Positions 32,186 to 44,399 of a stretch of 64,000 nt of DNA are shown one piece after another (position 1 is the stretch's first letter; every line of letters begins with the position of its first letter). Below the pieces are notes generated by a model. It saw only the letters and a list, made by a program, of their open reading frames with translations, did no database searches and was not told the origin of the DNA. The stretch covers positions 55,006,473-55,070,472 of the forward strand of contig NC_087062.1 in the NCBI RefSeq assembly GCF_963678635.1, read 5' to 3'. The position numbers were made by a program, and so were the translations under genes. Source of the stretch: Symsagittifera roscoffensis. Taxonomy: Eukaryota; Xenacoelomorpha; Acoela; Convolutidae.

Positions 32186-33209
32186 TTGCAAACGCGATCT
32201 TGAGAAGAATATGAGTTTTTTTTTATTAACCATCTGTAGCGTTTTCTAATTTAAAGTTTCAATAACTTATCATTTTGCGTAATAGAGTTAGTTTGTTTCT
32301 GTTTTGTTGCTTTTATTCTCGAATTTTTGTTGAAATCTTGCCTCGGCTGGCCTGATTTTTATTGTGTATCAGTAGGCCGCTCAATTTGGCAAAAGTAGCT
32401 GGTCCATTGCATCTCGTCGTTTATTTAGAGATTATTATCGGCTTTTTTACAGCGATCTCCTGTGGTAAAGACCTGCCGTAAATCTTTTGCGAAGTAGATG
32501 GCTCTGAAAAGACTTCAGAGCCATCTAACCAGAGCCATCTGCCCCTGCTGACCTGATACTTATTTTGTATCAGTAGGTCGCTCAATTCGGCAAAAGTCGC
32601 GAGTAAGCATAGTATCTCGTGGTTTAATTAGAGGTTTGCAATAGATTGAATCGGTTCGCGAAAAGCTTAGGTTTTTGAAGCAAGCTAGTTAAGCAATGAA
32701 ACTCTGAATTATTTCTGGTTATATCATAGACTGAATCGATTCGTGAAAAGTTAAGTTTTTCTAAGCAGGCTTCTCAAGCTATGAAACGTTGAAGTATTTC
32801 ATTTTTTTCATAGACCGAATCGGTTCGCAAAATTTTCCTTCTTATCATAGAGTTTCGTTCTTATCATTGCTTTGATTGCTTCTTAAACATTAGGCTCGAT
32901 AGCCTTTTAAAGGTTGTCTCCTAATAATTCTTATGCATTGTGTTTATTTAAGCCTTGCGTCCATAGCGCATTCCGACTTTCGTTTAATTTATAAGATCGC
33001 GAGTAAGCATTGTATCTTGTGATTTATTTAGGTTTTTATCGGCTTTTTTACAGCGATCTCCAGTGGTAAAGACCTGCGTTTAATCTTTTGCGAAGAAGAT
33101 TGCTCTGAAAAGACTTGGACATCAGTTTTATAATTAGAAGAAGTGAAGTGTTAAAGTGTATTCGACATGTAGTTGTTTAGCAAGTTAATAGGCTCTATAA
33201 GATGACTAA

Positions 33210-33281
33210 GGCTTTGGACGGATTCGAACCATTGATCTCCTGTTTACGATACAGGCGCATTAAACACCATGCTACAAAATT
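33210..33281 (-). pseudogene. tRNA-Thr(CGT)-like copy 3, degenerate
   Basis: The 5' acceptor strand is AATTTTG, which no longer pairs with CAAAGCC. Loop base 32 is A, and the D loop is altered. Confidence 0.65.
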
Positions 33282-33723
33282 TTGTAAAGATAATCTTGAG
33301 AAGAATATGAGTTTTTTTATTAACCATCTGTAGCGTTTTAATATTTAAATTTTTCATTCAGTTGTCATTTTGCGTACTAGACTGTTTGTTTCTGTTTTGT
33401 TGCTTTTGTTCTCGAGTGTTCATGGGAAACCTTGCCTCCGCCGACCTGATGTTTATTGTGTATCAGTAGGTCGCTCAATTCGGCAAAATCGCGAGTGAGC
33501 ATTGTATCTCGTGGTTTATTTACAAGTTTTTACCGGCTTTTTTAAAGCGATCTCCCGTCGTAAAGATCCGCCCTAAAACATTTAGATGGCTCTGAAAAGG
33601 CTGACTTTAGTTTGCTAATGGCTCTGAAAAGGCTGACTTTAGTTTGTTAATTAGTAGAAGTGAAGTTTAAAAACCCTCGAGAAGCGGTCTTTCTGCAAGT
33701 TTATAGGCTCTAAAAAATTTTCA

Positions 33724-33778
33724 GGCTTTGGACGGATTCGAACCATTGATCTCCTGTTTACAAGACAGGCGCATTAAC
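33724..33778 (-). pseudogene. tRNA-Thr(TGT) copy 4, 5'-truncated
   Basis: The T arm, variable loop and anticodon arm (CTTGTAA) are intact. The D arm and 5' acceptor strand are replaced by spacer sequence. Copy 7 has the same break. Confidence 0.75.
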
Positions 33779-34197
33779 TCACGTTCTCTTGATAAGAATG
33801 TGAGTTTGTTTTTATGTAACCATCGTTAGCGTTTTCTATTTTTAAGTTTCATTAAAATATCATTTTGCGGATAAGAGATACATTGTTTCTGTTTTGTTGC
33901 TTTTATTCTCGATTTTTGTGGGAAATCTTGCCTCTGCTGACCTGATATTTATTGCGTGTCATTAGGTTGCTTAATTCGGCAAAAGTCGCTTGTACATTGC
34001 ATCTCGTCGTTTATTTAGGTTTTTTATCGGCTTTTTCACAGCGATCTCCAGTGATAAAGACCTGCCTTAAATCTTTTGCGAATTAGATGGCTCTGAAAAG
34101 ACTTGGTCATCAGTTTTATAATTGGAAGAAGTGAAGTGTAAAAGTGTATTCAACATGTAGTTGTTTAGCAAGTTTATAGGCTCTATAAGATTAATCA

Positions 34198-34269
34198 GGC
34201 TTTGGACGTATTCGAACCATCGCTCTCCTGTTTACGAGACAAGCGCATTAACCACTATGCTACAAAGCC
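34198..34269 (-). tRNA. tRNA-Thr(CGT) copy 5
   Basis: Intact acceptor. One T-stem mismatch (ACGTC) and a G-U pair in the anticodon stem (CTTGT). Confidence 0.72.
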
Positions 34270-34664
34270 TTGAGAATAATGTAAATTTTTTTCATGTAAC
34301 TATCTGTTGCGTTTTCTATTTTTAAGTTTCATTAAGCTATCATTTTGCGGATTAGAGATACATTGTTTCTGTTTGTCGCTTTTATTCTCAATTTTTTGTG
34401 GAACCTGACCTGAGATTTATTGTGTGTCAATAGATCGCTCAATTCGGCAAAAGTCGGTTGTACATTGCATCTTGTCCTTTATTTAGAGATTTTTATCGGC
34501 TTTTTTAGTGATCTCCAGTGGTAAAGACCTGCCGTAAATCTTTTGCGAATTAGATGGCTCTGGAAAGACTTGGACATCAGTTTTATATTTAGAAGAAGTG
34601 AAGTGTAAAAGCGTATTCAACATGTAGTTGTTCAGCAGGTTTATAGGCTCTATAAGATTAATCA

Positions 34665-34736
34665 GGCTTTGGACGTATTCGAACCATCGCTCTCCTGTTT
34701 ACGAGACAAGCGCATTAACCACTATGCTACAAAGCC
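34665..34736 (-). tRNA. tRNA-Thr(CGT) copy 6
   Basis: Same sequence variants as copy 5 (ACGTC T stem, CTTGT anticodon stem), showing a recent local duplication. Confidence 0.72.
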
Positions 34737-35146
34737 TTGCAAATATGGTCTTGAGAAGAATATGAGTTTTTTTATTAAACATCTGTAGCGTTTTGTTATT
34801 TAAATTTTTATTGAGTTATCATTTTGCGTAGTAGAGTAAGTTTGTTTCTGTTTTGTTTCTTTTATTCTCGAGTTTTTATGGGAAATCTTGCCTCCGCCGA
34901 CCTGATGTTTTTTGTGTATCAGTAGGTTGCTCAATTCGGCAAAAGTCGCGATTAAGCATTGTATCTCGTTGTTTTTAGAGGTTTTTATCGGCTTTTTTAA
35001 AGCAATCTCCCGTCGTGAAGATCCGCCCTAAAACACTTAGATGACTCTGAAAAGGCTGACTTTAGTTTGTTAATTAGTAGTAGTGAAGTTTAAAAATCCT
35101 CGACAAGCGGTCTTTCTGCAAGTTTATAGGCTGTAAAAAATTTTCA

Positions 35147-35201
35147 GGCTTTGGACGGATTCGAACCATCGATCTCTTGTTTACAAGACAGGCGCATTAA
35201 C
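35147..35201 (-). pseudogene. tRNA-Thr(TGT) copy 7, 5'-truncated
   Basis: Ends at the same point in the D loop as copy 4, so the truncation was duplicated along with its unit. Confidence 0.75.
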
Positions 35202-35588
35202 TCACGTTCTCTTGAGAAGAATGTGAGTTTGTTTTTATGTAACCATCTTTAGCGTTTTCTATTTTTAAGTTTCATTAAGCTATCATTTTGCGGATTAGAG
35301 ATACATTGTTTCTGTTTTGTCGCTTTTATTCTCGATTTTTTTGTGGGAAATTTTGCCTCTGCTGACTTCGGCAAAAGTCGGTTGTACATTGCACCTTGTC
35401 CTTTATTTAGAGGTTTTTATCGGCTTTTTTAGTGATCTCCAGTGGTAAAGACCTGCCGTAAATCTTTTGCGAATTAGATGGCTCTGGAAAGACTTGGACA
35501 TCAGTTTTATTTTTAGAAGAAGTGAAGTGTAAAAGTGTATTCAACGTGTAGTTGTTTAGCAGGTTTATAGGCTCTATAAGATTACTCA

Positions 35589-35660
35589 GGCTTTGGACGG
35601 TTTCGAACCTTCGATCTCCTGTTTACGAGACAGGCGCATTAACCACTATGCTACAAAGCC
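35589..35660 (-). tRNA. tRNA-Thr(CGT) copy 8
   Basis: Acceptor, D and anticodon stems are perfect. The T stem has one mismatch (GAAGG) and the T loop is TTCGAAA. Confidence 0.75.
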
Positions 35661-36082
35661 TTGTAAAGAGGATCTTGAGAAGAATTTGAGTTTTTTGCTT
35701 AACCATCTGTAGCGTTTTGTTATTTAAATTTTCATTGAGTTATCATTTTGCGTAATAGAGTAAGTTTGTTTCTGTTTTGTTTCTTTTATTCTCGATTTTT
35801 TGGTAGGAAATCTTGCCTCCTCTGACCTGATGTTTATTGTGTATCAGTAGGTCGCTCAATTCGGCAAAAGTCGCGAGTAAGCATTGTATCTCGTTGTTTT
35901 TTTAGAGGTTTTTATCGGCTTTTTTAAAGCGATCCTCCGTCGTTAAGATCCTCCCTAAAACACTTGCGAAGTAGATGGCTCTGAAAACGCTGACTTTAGT
36001 TTGTTAATTTGTAGAAATGAAGTTTAAAAGTCTCCTCGACATGCGGTGTTTCTGCAAGTTTGTAGGCTCTGAAAATCTTTTA

Positions 36083-36154
36083 GGCTTTGGACGGATTCGA
36101 ACCATCGATCTTCTGTTTACAAGACAGGCGCATTAACCACTATGCTACAAAGCC
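36083..36154 (-). tRNA. tRNA-Thr(TGT) copy 9
   Basis: All stems are intact except a C-A mismatch at the top of the anticodon stem (ACAGA). A TTTT terminator-like run lies just downstream. First of three nearly identical 498-bp units. Confidence 0.78.
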
Positions 36155-36580
36155 TTGACAAGATTCTCTTGAGAAGAATGTGAGTTTGTTTTTATGTAAC
36201 CATCTGTAGCGTTTTCTATTTTTAAGTTTCTCTAAGTTATCATTTTGCGGATTAGAGATACATTGTTTCTGTTTTGTTGCTTTTATTCTCGATTTTTTTT
36301 GTGGGAAATCTTGCCTCCTTTGACTTGATGATTGTGTGTTCGTCGGCAGCTCAATTCGGCAAAATTGCGAGTAAGCGTTGCATCTCGTCGTTTAGTTAGA
36401 GGTTTTGGCTGGCTTGATTTACATCAATCTCCAGTCGTAAAGACCTCTGGCTTAAAACATTTGCGAAGTAGTTGGCTCTGAAAAGACTTTGACTTCAAGC
36501 TGGTAATTAGAAAAAGGAAGTTTAAAAGTCTCCTCGACATGCGGTGTTTCTGCAAGTTTGTAGGCTCTGAAAATCTTTTA

Positions 36581-36652
36581 GGCTTTGGACGGATTCGAAC
36601 CATCGATCTTCTGTTTACAAGACAGGCGCATTAACCACTATGCTACAAAGCC
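36581..36652 (-). tRNA. tRNA-Thr(TGT) copy 10
   Basis: Identical to copy 9, exactly 498 bp away. Confidence 0.78.
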
Positions 36653-37078
36653 TTGACAAGTTTCTCTTGAGAAGAATGTGAGTTTGTTTTTATGTAACCA
36701 TCTGTAGCGTTTTCTATTTTTAAGTTTCTCTAAGTTATCATTTTGCGGATTAGAGATACATTGTTTCTGTTTTGTTGCTTTTATTCTCGATTTTTTTTGT
36801 GGGAAATCTTGCCTCCTTTGACTTGATGATTGTGTGTTCGTCGGCAGCTCAATTCGGCAAAATTGCGAGTAAGCGTTGCATCTCGTCGTTTAGTTAGAGG
36901 TTTTGGCTGGCTTGATTTACATCAATCTCCAGTCGTAAAGACCTCTGGCTTAAAACATTTGCGAAGTAGTTGGCTCTGAAAAGACTTTGACTTCAAGCTG
37001 GTAATTAGAAAAAGGAAGTTTAAAAGTCTCCTCGACATGCGGTGTTTCTGCAAGTTTGTAGGCTCTGAAAATCTTTTA

Positions 37079-37150
37079 GGCTTTGGACGGATTCGAACCA
37101 TCGATCTTCTGTTTACAAGACAGGCGCATTAACCACTATGCTACAAAGCC
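37079..37150 (-). tRNA. tRNA-Thr(TGT) copy 11
   Basis: Identical to copies 9 and 10, a further 498 bp away. Confidence 0.78.
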
Positions 37151-37577
37151 ATGACAAGTTTCTCTTGAGAAGAATGTGAGTTTGTTTTTATGTAACCATC
37201 TGTAGCGTTTTCTATTTTTAAGTTTCTTTAAGTTATCATTTTGCGGATTAGAGATACATTGTTTCTGTTTTGTTGCTTTTATTCTCGATTTTTTGTGGGA
37301 AATCTTGCCTCCTTTGACTTGATGATGATTGTGTGTTAGTCGGCAGCTCGATTCGGCAAAATTGCGAGTAAGCGTTGCATCTCGTCGTTTAGTTAGAGGT
37401 TTTGGCTGGCTTGATTTACATCAATCTCCAGTCGTAAAGACCTCTGGCTTAAAACATTTGCGAAGTAGTTGGCTCTGAAAAGACTCTGACTTCAAGCTGG
37501 TAATAAGAAAAAGGAAGTTTAAAAGTCTCCTCGACTTGCGGTGTTTCTGCATGTTTGTAGGCTCTGAAAATTTTTCA

Positions 37578-37649
37578 GGCTTTGGACGGATTCGAACCAT
37601 CGATCTCCTGTTTACAAGACAGGCGCATTAACCACTTTGCTACAAAGCC
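37578..37649 (-). tRNA. tRNA-Thr(TGT) copy 12
   Basis: Perfect acceptor, anticodon and T stems. The D stem has one mismatch (GCAA). A T run follows at the 3' side. Confidence 0.78.
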
Positions 37650-38073
37650 TTGACAAGCTACTCTTGAGAAGAATGTGAATTGTTTTCGTGTAACTATCTG
37701 CAGCGTTTTCTTATTTTAAGTTTCATTAAGTTATGATTTTGCGGATTAGAGATACATTGTTTCTATTTTCTTGCTTTTATTCTCGACTTTTTGTGGGAAA
37801 TCTTGCCTCTGCTGACCTGATATTTATTGTGTGTCAATAGGTCGCTCAATTCGGCTAAAGTCGCTTGTACATTGCATCTCGTCGTTTATTTAGAGATTTT
37901 TATTGGCTTTTTCACAGCGATCTCCAGTGGTAAAGACCTGCCTTAAATCTTTTGCGAAGTAGATAGCTCTGAAAAAACTTGGACATCAGTTTTATAATTA
38001 GAAGAAGTGAAGTGTAAAAGTGTATTCGACATGTAATTGCTTAGTAAGTTTACAGGCTCTATAAGATGACTCA

Positions 38074-38145
38074 GGCTTTGGACGGATTCGATCCATCGAT
38101 CTCTTGTTTACGAGACAGGCGCATTAACCACTATGCTACAAAGCC
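38074..38145 (-). tRNA. tRNA-Thr(CGT) copy 13
   Basis: The T loop is ATCGAAT, so the conserved T54 and the second T of the B box are lost. Other arms are intact apart from one pair in the anticodon stem. Confidence 0.65.
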
Positions 38146-38567
38146 TTGACAAGCTACTCTTGAGAAGAATGTGAAATGTTTTCGTGTAACTATCTGCAGC
38201 GTTTTCTTATTTTAAGTTTCATTAAGTTATCATTTTGCGGATTAGAGATACATTGTTTCTGTTTGTTGCTTTTATTCTCGATTTTTTGTGGGAAATCTTG
38301 CCTCCTCTGACCTGATGTTTTTCGTGTATCAGAAGGTCGCTCAATTCGGCAAAAGTCGCGAGTAACCATTGTATCTCGTTGTTTTTTTAGAGGTTTTTAT
38401 CGGCTTTTTTAAAGCGATCCCCCGTCGTGAAGATCCGCCTCAAAACACTTGCGAAGTAGATGGCTCTGAAAACGCTGACTTTAGTTTGTTAATTTGTAGA
38501 AGTGAAGTTTAAAAGTCTCCTCGACATGCGGTGTTTCTGCAAGTTTGTAGGCTCTGAAAATTTTTCA

Positions 38568-38638
38568 GTCTTTGGACTGGTTCGAGCCATCGATCTCGTG
38601 GTTACAGCCAGTCGCATTAACCACTATGCTACAAAGCT
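38568..38638 (-). pseudogene. Variant tRNA-Thr-like copy 14 with a 6-nt anticodon loop
   Basis: The anticodon arm is rebuilt as CTGG-CTGTAA-CCACG, one base shorter, with TGT still present. The acceptor carries two mismatches (AGCTTTG/CAAAGAC). The same variant recurs in copies 16 and 30. Confidence 0.6.
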
Positions 38639-39115
38639 CTGACAAATTCTCTTGAGAAGAATGTGATTTTGTTTTTATGTAACCATCTGTCTTGAGAAGA
38701 ATGTGATTTTGTTTTTATGTAACCATCTGTAGCGTTTTCTAATTTTAAGTTTCCTTAAGATATCATTTTGCGGATTAGAGATATATTGTTTCTGTTTGTT
38801 GCTTTTATTCTCGATTTTTTGTGGGAAATCTTGCCTCCTTTGACTTGATGATGATTGTGTGTTAGTCGGCAGCTCAATTCGGCAAAATTGCGAGCAAGCG
38901 TTGCATCTCGTCGTTTAGTTAGTCGTTTAGTTAGAGGTTTTGGCTGGCTTGATTTACATCAATCTCCAGTCGTAAAGACCTCTGGCTTAAAACATTTGGG
39001 AAGTAGTTGGCTCTGAAAAGACTTTGACTTCAAGCTGGTAATTAGAAAAAGGAAGTTTAAAAGCATCCTCGACTTGCGGTGTTTCTGCAAATTTGTAGGC
39101 TCTGAAAATTTTTCA

Positions 39116-39187
39116 GGCTTTGGACGGATTCGAACCATCGATCTCCTGTTTACAAGACAGGCGCATTAACCACTTTGCTACAAAGCC
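39116..39187 (-). tRNA. tRNA-Thr(TGT) copy 15
   Basis: Same as copy 12, with only the GCAA D-stem mismatch. Confidence 0.78.
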
Positions 39188-39609
39188 TTGACAAGCTACT
39201 CTTGAGAAGAATGTGAATTGTTTTCGTGTAACTATCTGCAGCGTTTTCTTATTTTAAGTTTCATTAAGTTATCATTTTGCGGATTAGAGATACATTGTTT
39301 CTGTTTGTTGCTTTTATTCTCGATTTTTTGTGGGAAATCTTGCCTCCTCTGACCTGATGTTTTTCGTGTATCAGAAGGTCGCTCAATTCGGCAAAAGTCG
39401 CGAGTAACCATTGTATCTCGTTGTTTTTTTAGAGGTTTTTATCGGCTTTTTTAAAGCGATCCCCCGTCGTGAAGATCCGCCTCAAAACACTTGCGAAGTA
39501 GATGGCTCTGAAAACGCTGACTTTAGTTTGTTAATTTGTAGAAGTGAAGTTTAAAAGTCTCCTCGACATGCGGTGTTTCTGCAAGTTTGTAGGCTCTGAA
39601 AATTTTTCA

Positions 39610-39680
39610 GTCTTTGGACTGGTTCGAGCCATCGATCTCGTGGTTACAGCCAGTCGCATTAACCACTATGCTACAAAGCT
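39610..39680 (-). pseudogene. Variant tRNA-Thr-like copy 16 with a 6-nt anticodon loop
   Basis: Identical to copy 14, 1042 bp away, as part of a larger duplicated block. Confidence 0.6.
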
Positions 39681-40157
39681 CTGACAAATTCTCTTGAGAA
39701 GAATGTGATTTTGTTTTTATGTAACCATCTGTCTTGAGAAGAATGTGATTTTGTTTTTATGTAACCATCTGTAGCGTTTTCTAATTTTAAGTTTCCTTAA
39801 GATATCATTTTGCGGATTAGAGATATATTGTTTCTGTTTGTTGCTTTTATTCTCGATTTTTTGTGGGAAATCTTGCCTCCTTTGACTTGATGATGATTGT
39901 GTGTTAGTCGGCAGCTCAATTCGGCAAAATTGCGAGCAAGCGTTGCATCTCGTCGTTTAGTTAGTCGTTTAGTTAGAGGTTTTGGCTGGCTTGATTTACA
40001 TCAATCTCCAGTCGTAAAGACCTCTGGCTTAAAACATTTGGGAAGTAGTTGGCTCTGAAAAGACTTTGACTTCAAGCTGGTAATTAGAAAAAGGAAGTTT
40101 AAAAGCATCCTCGACTTGCGGTGTTTCTGCAAATTTGTAGGCTCTGAAAATTTTTCA

Positions 40158-40229
40158 GGCTTTGGACGGATTCGAACCATCGATCTCCTGTTTACAAGAC
40201 AGGCGCATTAACCACTTTTCTACAAAGCC
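40158..40229 (-). tRNA. tRNA-Thr(TGT) copy 17
   Basis: As copy 15 but with a further change in the D stem and A box (TAGAAAAGTGG), which weakens both. Confidence 0.62.
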
Positions 40230-40627
40230 TTGAGAATAATGTGATTTTTTTTCATGTAACTATCTGCTGCGTTTTCTATTTTTAAGTTTCATTAAGCTAT
40301 CATTTTGCGGATTAGAGATACATTGTTTCTGTTTTGTCGCTTTTATTCTCAATTTTTTGTGGAACCTGACCTGAGATTTATTGTGTGTCAATAGATCGCT
40401 CAATTCGGCAAAAGTCGGTTGTACATTGCATCTTGTCCTTTATTTAGAGATTTTTATCGGCTTTTTCACAGCGATCTCCAGTGGTAAAGACCTGCCTTAA
40501 ATCTTTTGCGAAGTAGATAGCTCTGAAAAAACTTGGACATCAGCTTTATAATTAGAAGAAGTGAAGTGTAAAAGTGTATTCGACATGTAATTGTTTAGTA
40601 AGTTTACAGGCTCTATAAGATGACTCA

Positions 40628-40699
40628 GGCTTTGGACGGATTCGATCCATCGATCTCGTGTTTACGAGACAGGCGCATTAACCACTGTGCTACAAAGCC
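40628..40699 (-). tRNA. tRNA-Thr(CGT) copy 18
   Basis: T loop ATCGAAT as in copy 13, and a GCAC D stem. The anticodon stem has one mismatch (ACACG). Confidence 0.65.
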
Positions 40700-41122
40700 T
40701 TGATAAGATTCTCTTGAGAAGAATGTGAATGTTTTTCATGGAACTATCTGTAGCGTTTTCTAATTTTAAGTTTCATTAAGTTATCATTTTGCGGAATAGA
40801 GATACATTTTTTCTATTTGTTGCTTTTATTCTAGATGTTTTGTGGGAAATTTTGCCTCTGCTGACCTGATATTTGTTGTGTGTCAATAGGTCGCTCATTT
40901 CGGCTAAAGTCGCATGTACATTGCATCTCGTCGTTTTTTTAGAGATTTTTATCGGCTTTTTTTCAGCGATCTCCAGTGGTAAAGACATGCCTTAAATCTT
41001 TTGCGAATTAGATGGCTCCGAAAAGACTTGGACATGAGTTTTATAATTAGAAGAAGTGAAGTGTAAAAGTGTATTCGACATGTAGTTGTTTAGCAAGTTT
41101 ATAGGCTCTATAAGATGACTCA

Positions 41123-41194
41123 GGCTTTGGACGGATTCGAACAATCGATCTCCTGTTTACGAGACAGGCGCATTAACCACTATCCTACAAAGCC
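41123..41194 (-). tRNA. tRNA-Thr(CGT) copy 19
   Basis: The A box is changed to TAGGATAGTGG, costing one D-stem pair, and the T stem is GATTG. The anticodon arm is perfect. Confidence 0.65.
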
Positions 41195-41628
41195 TTGCAA
41201 ACATGATCTTGAGAAGAATTTGAGTTTTTTTTATTAACCATCTGTAGCGTTTTATTTAAATTTTCATTGAGTTATCATTTTGCGTAATAGAGTTAGTTTG
41301 TTTCTGTTTTGTTTCTTTTATTCTCGATTTTTTGTGGGAAATCTTGCCTCCTTTGACTTGATGATGATTGTGTGTTAGTCGGCAGCTCAATTCGGCAAAA
41401 TTGCGAGCAAGCGTTGCATCTCGTCGTTTAGTTAGTCGTTTAGTTAGAGGTTTTGGCTGGCTTGATTTACATCAATCTCCAGTCGTAAAGACCTCTGGCT
41501 TAAAACATTTGGGAAGTAGTTGGCTCTGAAAAGACTTTGACTTCAAGCTGGTAATTAGAAAAAGGAAGTTTAAAAGCCTCCTCGACTTGCGGTGTTTCTG
41601 CAAGTTTGTAGGCTCTGAAAATCTTTCA

Positions 41629-41700
41629 GGCTTTGGACGGATTCGAACCATCGATCTCCTGTTTACAAGACAGGCGCATTAACTACTTTGCTACAAAGCC
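41629..41700 (-). tRNA. tRNA-Thr(TGT) copy 20
   Basis: Acceptor, anticodon and T arms are perfect. The D arm has GCAA and one D-loop change. Confidence 0.75.
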
Positions 41701-42095
41701 TTGAGAATAATGTAAATTTTTTTCATGTAACTATCTGTTGCGTTTTCTATTTTTAAGTTTCATTAAGCTATCATTTTGCGGATTAGAGATACATTGTTTC
41801 TGTTTGTCGCTTTTATTCTCAATTTTTTGTGGAACTTGACCTGAGATTTATTGTGTGTCAATAGATCGCTCAATTCGGCAAAAGTCGGTTGTACATTGCA
41901 TCTTGTCCTTTATTTAGAGATTTTTATCGGCTTTTTTAGTGATCTCCAGTGGTAAAGACCTGCCGTAAATCTTTTGCGAATTAGATGGCTCTGGAAAGAC
42001 TTGGACATCAGTTTTATATTTAGAAGAAGTGAAGTGTAAAAGCGTATTCAACATGTAGTTGTTCAGCAGGTTTATAGGCTCTATAAGATGACTCA

Positions 42096-42167
42096 GGATT
42101 TGGACGGATTCGAACCTTCGATCTCCTGTTGACGAGACAGGCGCATTAACCACTATTCTACAAAGCC
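42096..42167 (-). tRNA. tRNA-Thr(CGT) copy 21, slightly degenerate
   Basis: One acceptor mismatch (CAAATCC), loop CTCGTCA with A37 changed, and an A-box change (TAGAATAGTGG). Confidence 0.55.
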
Positions 42168-42588
42168 TTGCAAACATGATCTTGAGAAGAATTTGAGTTT
42201 TTTTCTTAACCATCTGTAGCGTTTTGTTATTTTAATTTTCATTGAGTTATCATTTTGCGTAATAGAGTTAGTTTGTTTCTGTTTTGTTTCTTTTATTCTC
42301 GATTTTTTGTGGGAAATCTTGCCTCCTCTGACCTGATTTTTATTGTGTATCAGTAGGTCGCTCAATTCGGCAAAAGTCGCTAGTAAGCATTGTATCTCGT
42401 TGTTTTTTTAGAGATTTTTATCGGCTTTTTTAAAGCGATCCCCCGTCGTGAAGATCCGCCCTAAAACACTTGCGAAGTAGATGGCTCTGAAAATGCTGAC
42501 TTTAGTTTGTTAATTTGTAGAAGTGAAGTTTAAAAGTCTCCTCGACATGCGGTGTTTCTGCAAGTTTGTAGGCTCTGGAAATCTTTTA

Positions 42589-42652
42589 GGCTTTGGACGG
42601 ATTCGAACAAAACAGGCGCATTAACCACTATGCTACAAAGCCTTGACAAGAT
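42589..42652 (-). pseudogene. tRNA-Thr-like copy 22 with internal deletion
   Basis: Lacks the stretch from the T stem through part of the anticodon loop. Acceptor and D arm remain. No usable anticodon. Confidence 0.75.
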
Positions 42653-43068
42653 TCTCTTGAGAAGAATGTGAGTTTGTTTTTATGTAACCATCTGTAGCGT
42701 TTTCTATTTTTAAGTTTCTTTAAGTTATCATTTTGCGGATTAGAGATACATTGTTTCTGTTTTGTTGCTTTTATTCTCGATTTATTCTGGGAAATCTTGC
42801 CTCCTTTGACTTGATGATGATTGTGTGTTAGTCGGCAGCTCAATTCGGCAAAATTGCGAGTAAGCGTTGCATCTCGTCGTTTAGTGAGAGGTTTTGGCTG
42901 GCTTGATTTACATCAATCTCCAGTCGTGAAGACCTCTGGCTTAAAATATTTGCGAAGTAGTTGGCTCTGAAAAGACTTGACTTCAAGCTGGTAATTAGAA
43001 AAAGGAAGTTTAAAAGTCTCCTCGACTTGCGGTGTTTCTGCAAGTTTGTAGGCTCTGAAAATCTTTCA

Positions 43069-43140
43069 GGTTTTGGACGGATTCGAACCATCGATCTCCT
43101 GTTTGAAAGACAGGCGCATTAACCACTTTGCTACAAAGCC
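43069..43140 (-). tRNA. tRNA-Thr-body copy 23 with anticodon TTC
   Basis: The loop is CTTTCAA, giving TTC (a Glu GAA anticodon), in a perfect CCTGT/ACAGG stem. One C-A acceptor mismatch (CAAAACC) and a GCAA D stem. Neighbouring TGT copies are otherwise similar, so two adjacent loop bases (35 and 36) changed. Confidence 0.6.
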
Positions 43141-43564
43141 TTGACAAGCTTCTCTTGAGAAGAATGTGAATTTTTTTCATGTAACTATCTGCAGCGTTTT
43201 CTAATTTTAAATTTCATTAAGTTATGATTTTGCGGATTAGAGATACATTGTTTCTATTTTCTTGCTTTTATTCTCGACTTTTTGTGGGAAATCTTGCCTC
43301 TGCTGACCTGATATTTATTGTGGGTCAATAGATCGCTCAATTCGGCTAAAGTCGCTCGTACATTGCATCTCGTCGTTTGTTTAGAGATTTTTATCGGCTT
43401 TTTCAGAGCGATCTACAGTGGTAAAGACCTGCCTTAAATCTTTTGCGAAGTAGATGGCTCTGAAAAAACTTGGACATCAGTTTTATAATTAGAAGAAGTG
43501 AAGTGTAAAAGTGTATTTAACATGTAGTTCTTTAGCAAGTTTATAGGCTCTTTAAGATGACTCA

Positions 43565-43636
43565 GGCTTTGGACTGATTCGAACCATCGATCTCCTGTTT
43601 ACGAGACAGGCGCATTAACCACTATGCTACAAAGCC
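43565..43636 (-). tRNA. tRNA-Thr(CGT) copy 24
   Basis: All stems are intact except one T-stem mismatch (CAGTC). The next unit downstream in coordinates has lost its tRNA by a deletion near 43946. Confidence 0.75.
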
Positions 43637-44327
43637 TTATAAACGTGATCTTGAGAAGAATATGAGTTTTTTTAAACCATCTGTAGCGTTTTGTTATTCA
43701 CATTTTCATTGAGTTATCATTTTGTGTAATAGAGTTAGTTTGTTTCTGTTTTTTTTCTTTTATTCTCGATTTTTTGTGGGAAATATTGCCTCCGCTGACC
43801 TGATGTTTATTTTGTATCAGTAGGTCGCTCAATTCGGCAAAAGTCGCGAGTAAGCATTGTATCTCGTTGTTTTTTTATAGGTTTTTATCGGCTTTTTTAA
43901 AGCGATCTCCCGTCGTAAAGATCCGCTCCAAAACACTTGCGAAGTAGAATATGAGTTTTTTTTAAACCATCTGTAGCGTTTTGTTATTTAAATTTTCATT
44001 GAGTTATCATTTTGTGAAATAGAGCTAGTTTGTTTCTGTTTTATTTCTTTTATTCTCGATTTTTTGTGGGAAGTCCTGCCTCCGCTGACCTGATGTTTAT
44101 TGTGTATCAGTAGGTCGCTCAATTCGGCAAAAGTCGCGAGTAAGCATTGTATCTCGTTGTTTATTTAGAGGTTTTTATCGGCTTTTTTAAAACGTTCTCC
44201 CGTCATAAAGATCCACCCTAAAACACTTGCGAAGTAGATGGCTCTGAAAACGCTGACTTCAGTTTGTTGATTAGTAGAAGTGAAGTTTAAAAGTTTCTGC
44301 AAGAGTATAGGCTCAGAAAATCTTTCA

Positions 44328-44399
44328 GGCTTTAGACGGATTCGAACCATCGATCTCCTTTTTACAAGACAGACGCATTAACCACTATGCTACAAAGCC
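44328..44399 (-). tRNA. tRNA-Thr(TGT) copy 25
   Basis: The anticodon stem is weakened (TCTGT/AAAGG) and there is a G-U pair at the base of the acceptor. TTTT lies downstream. Confidence 0.58.
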
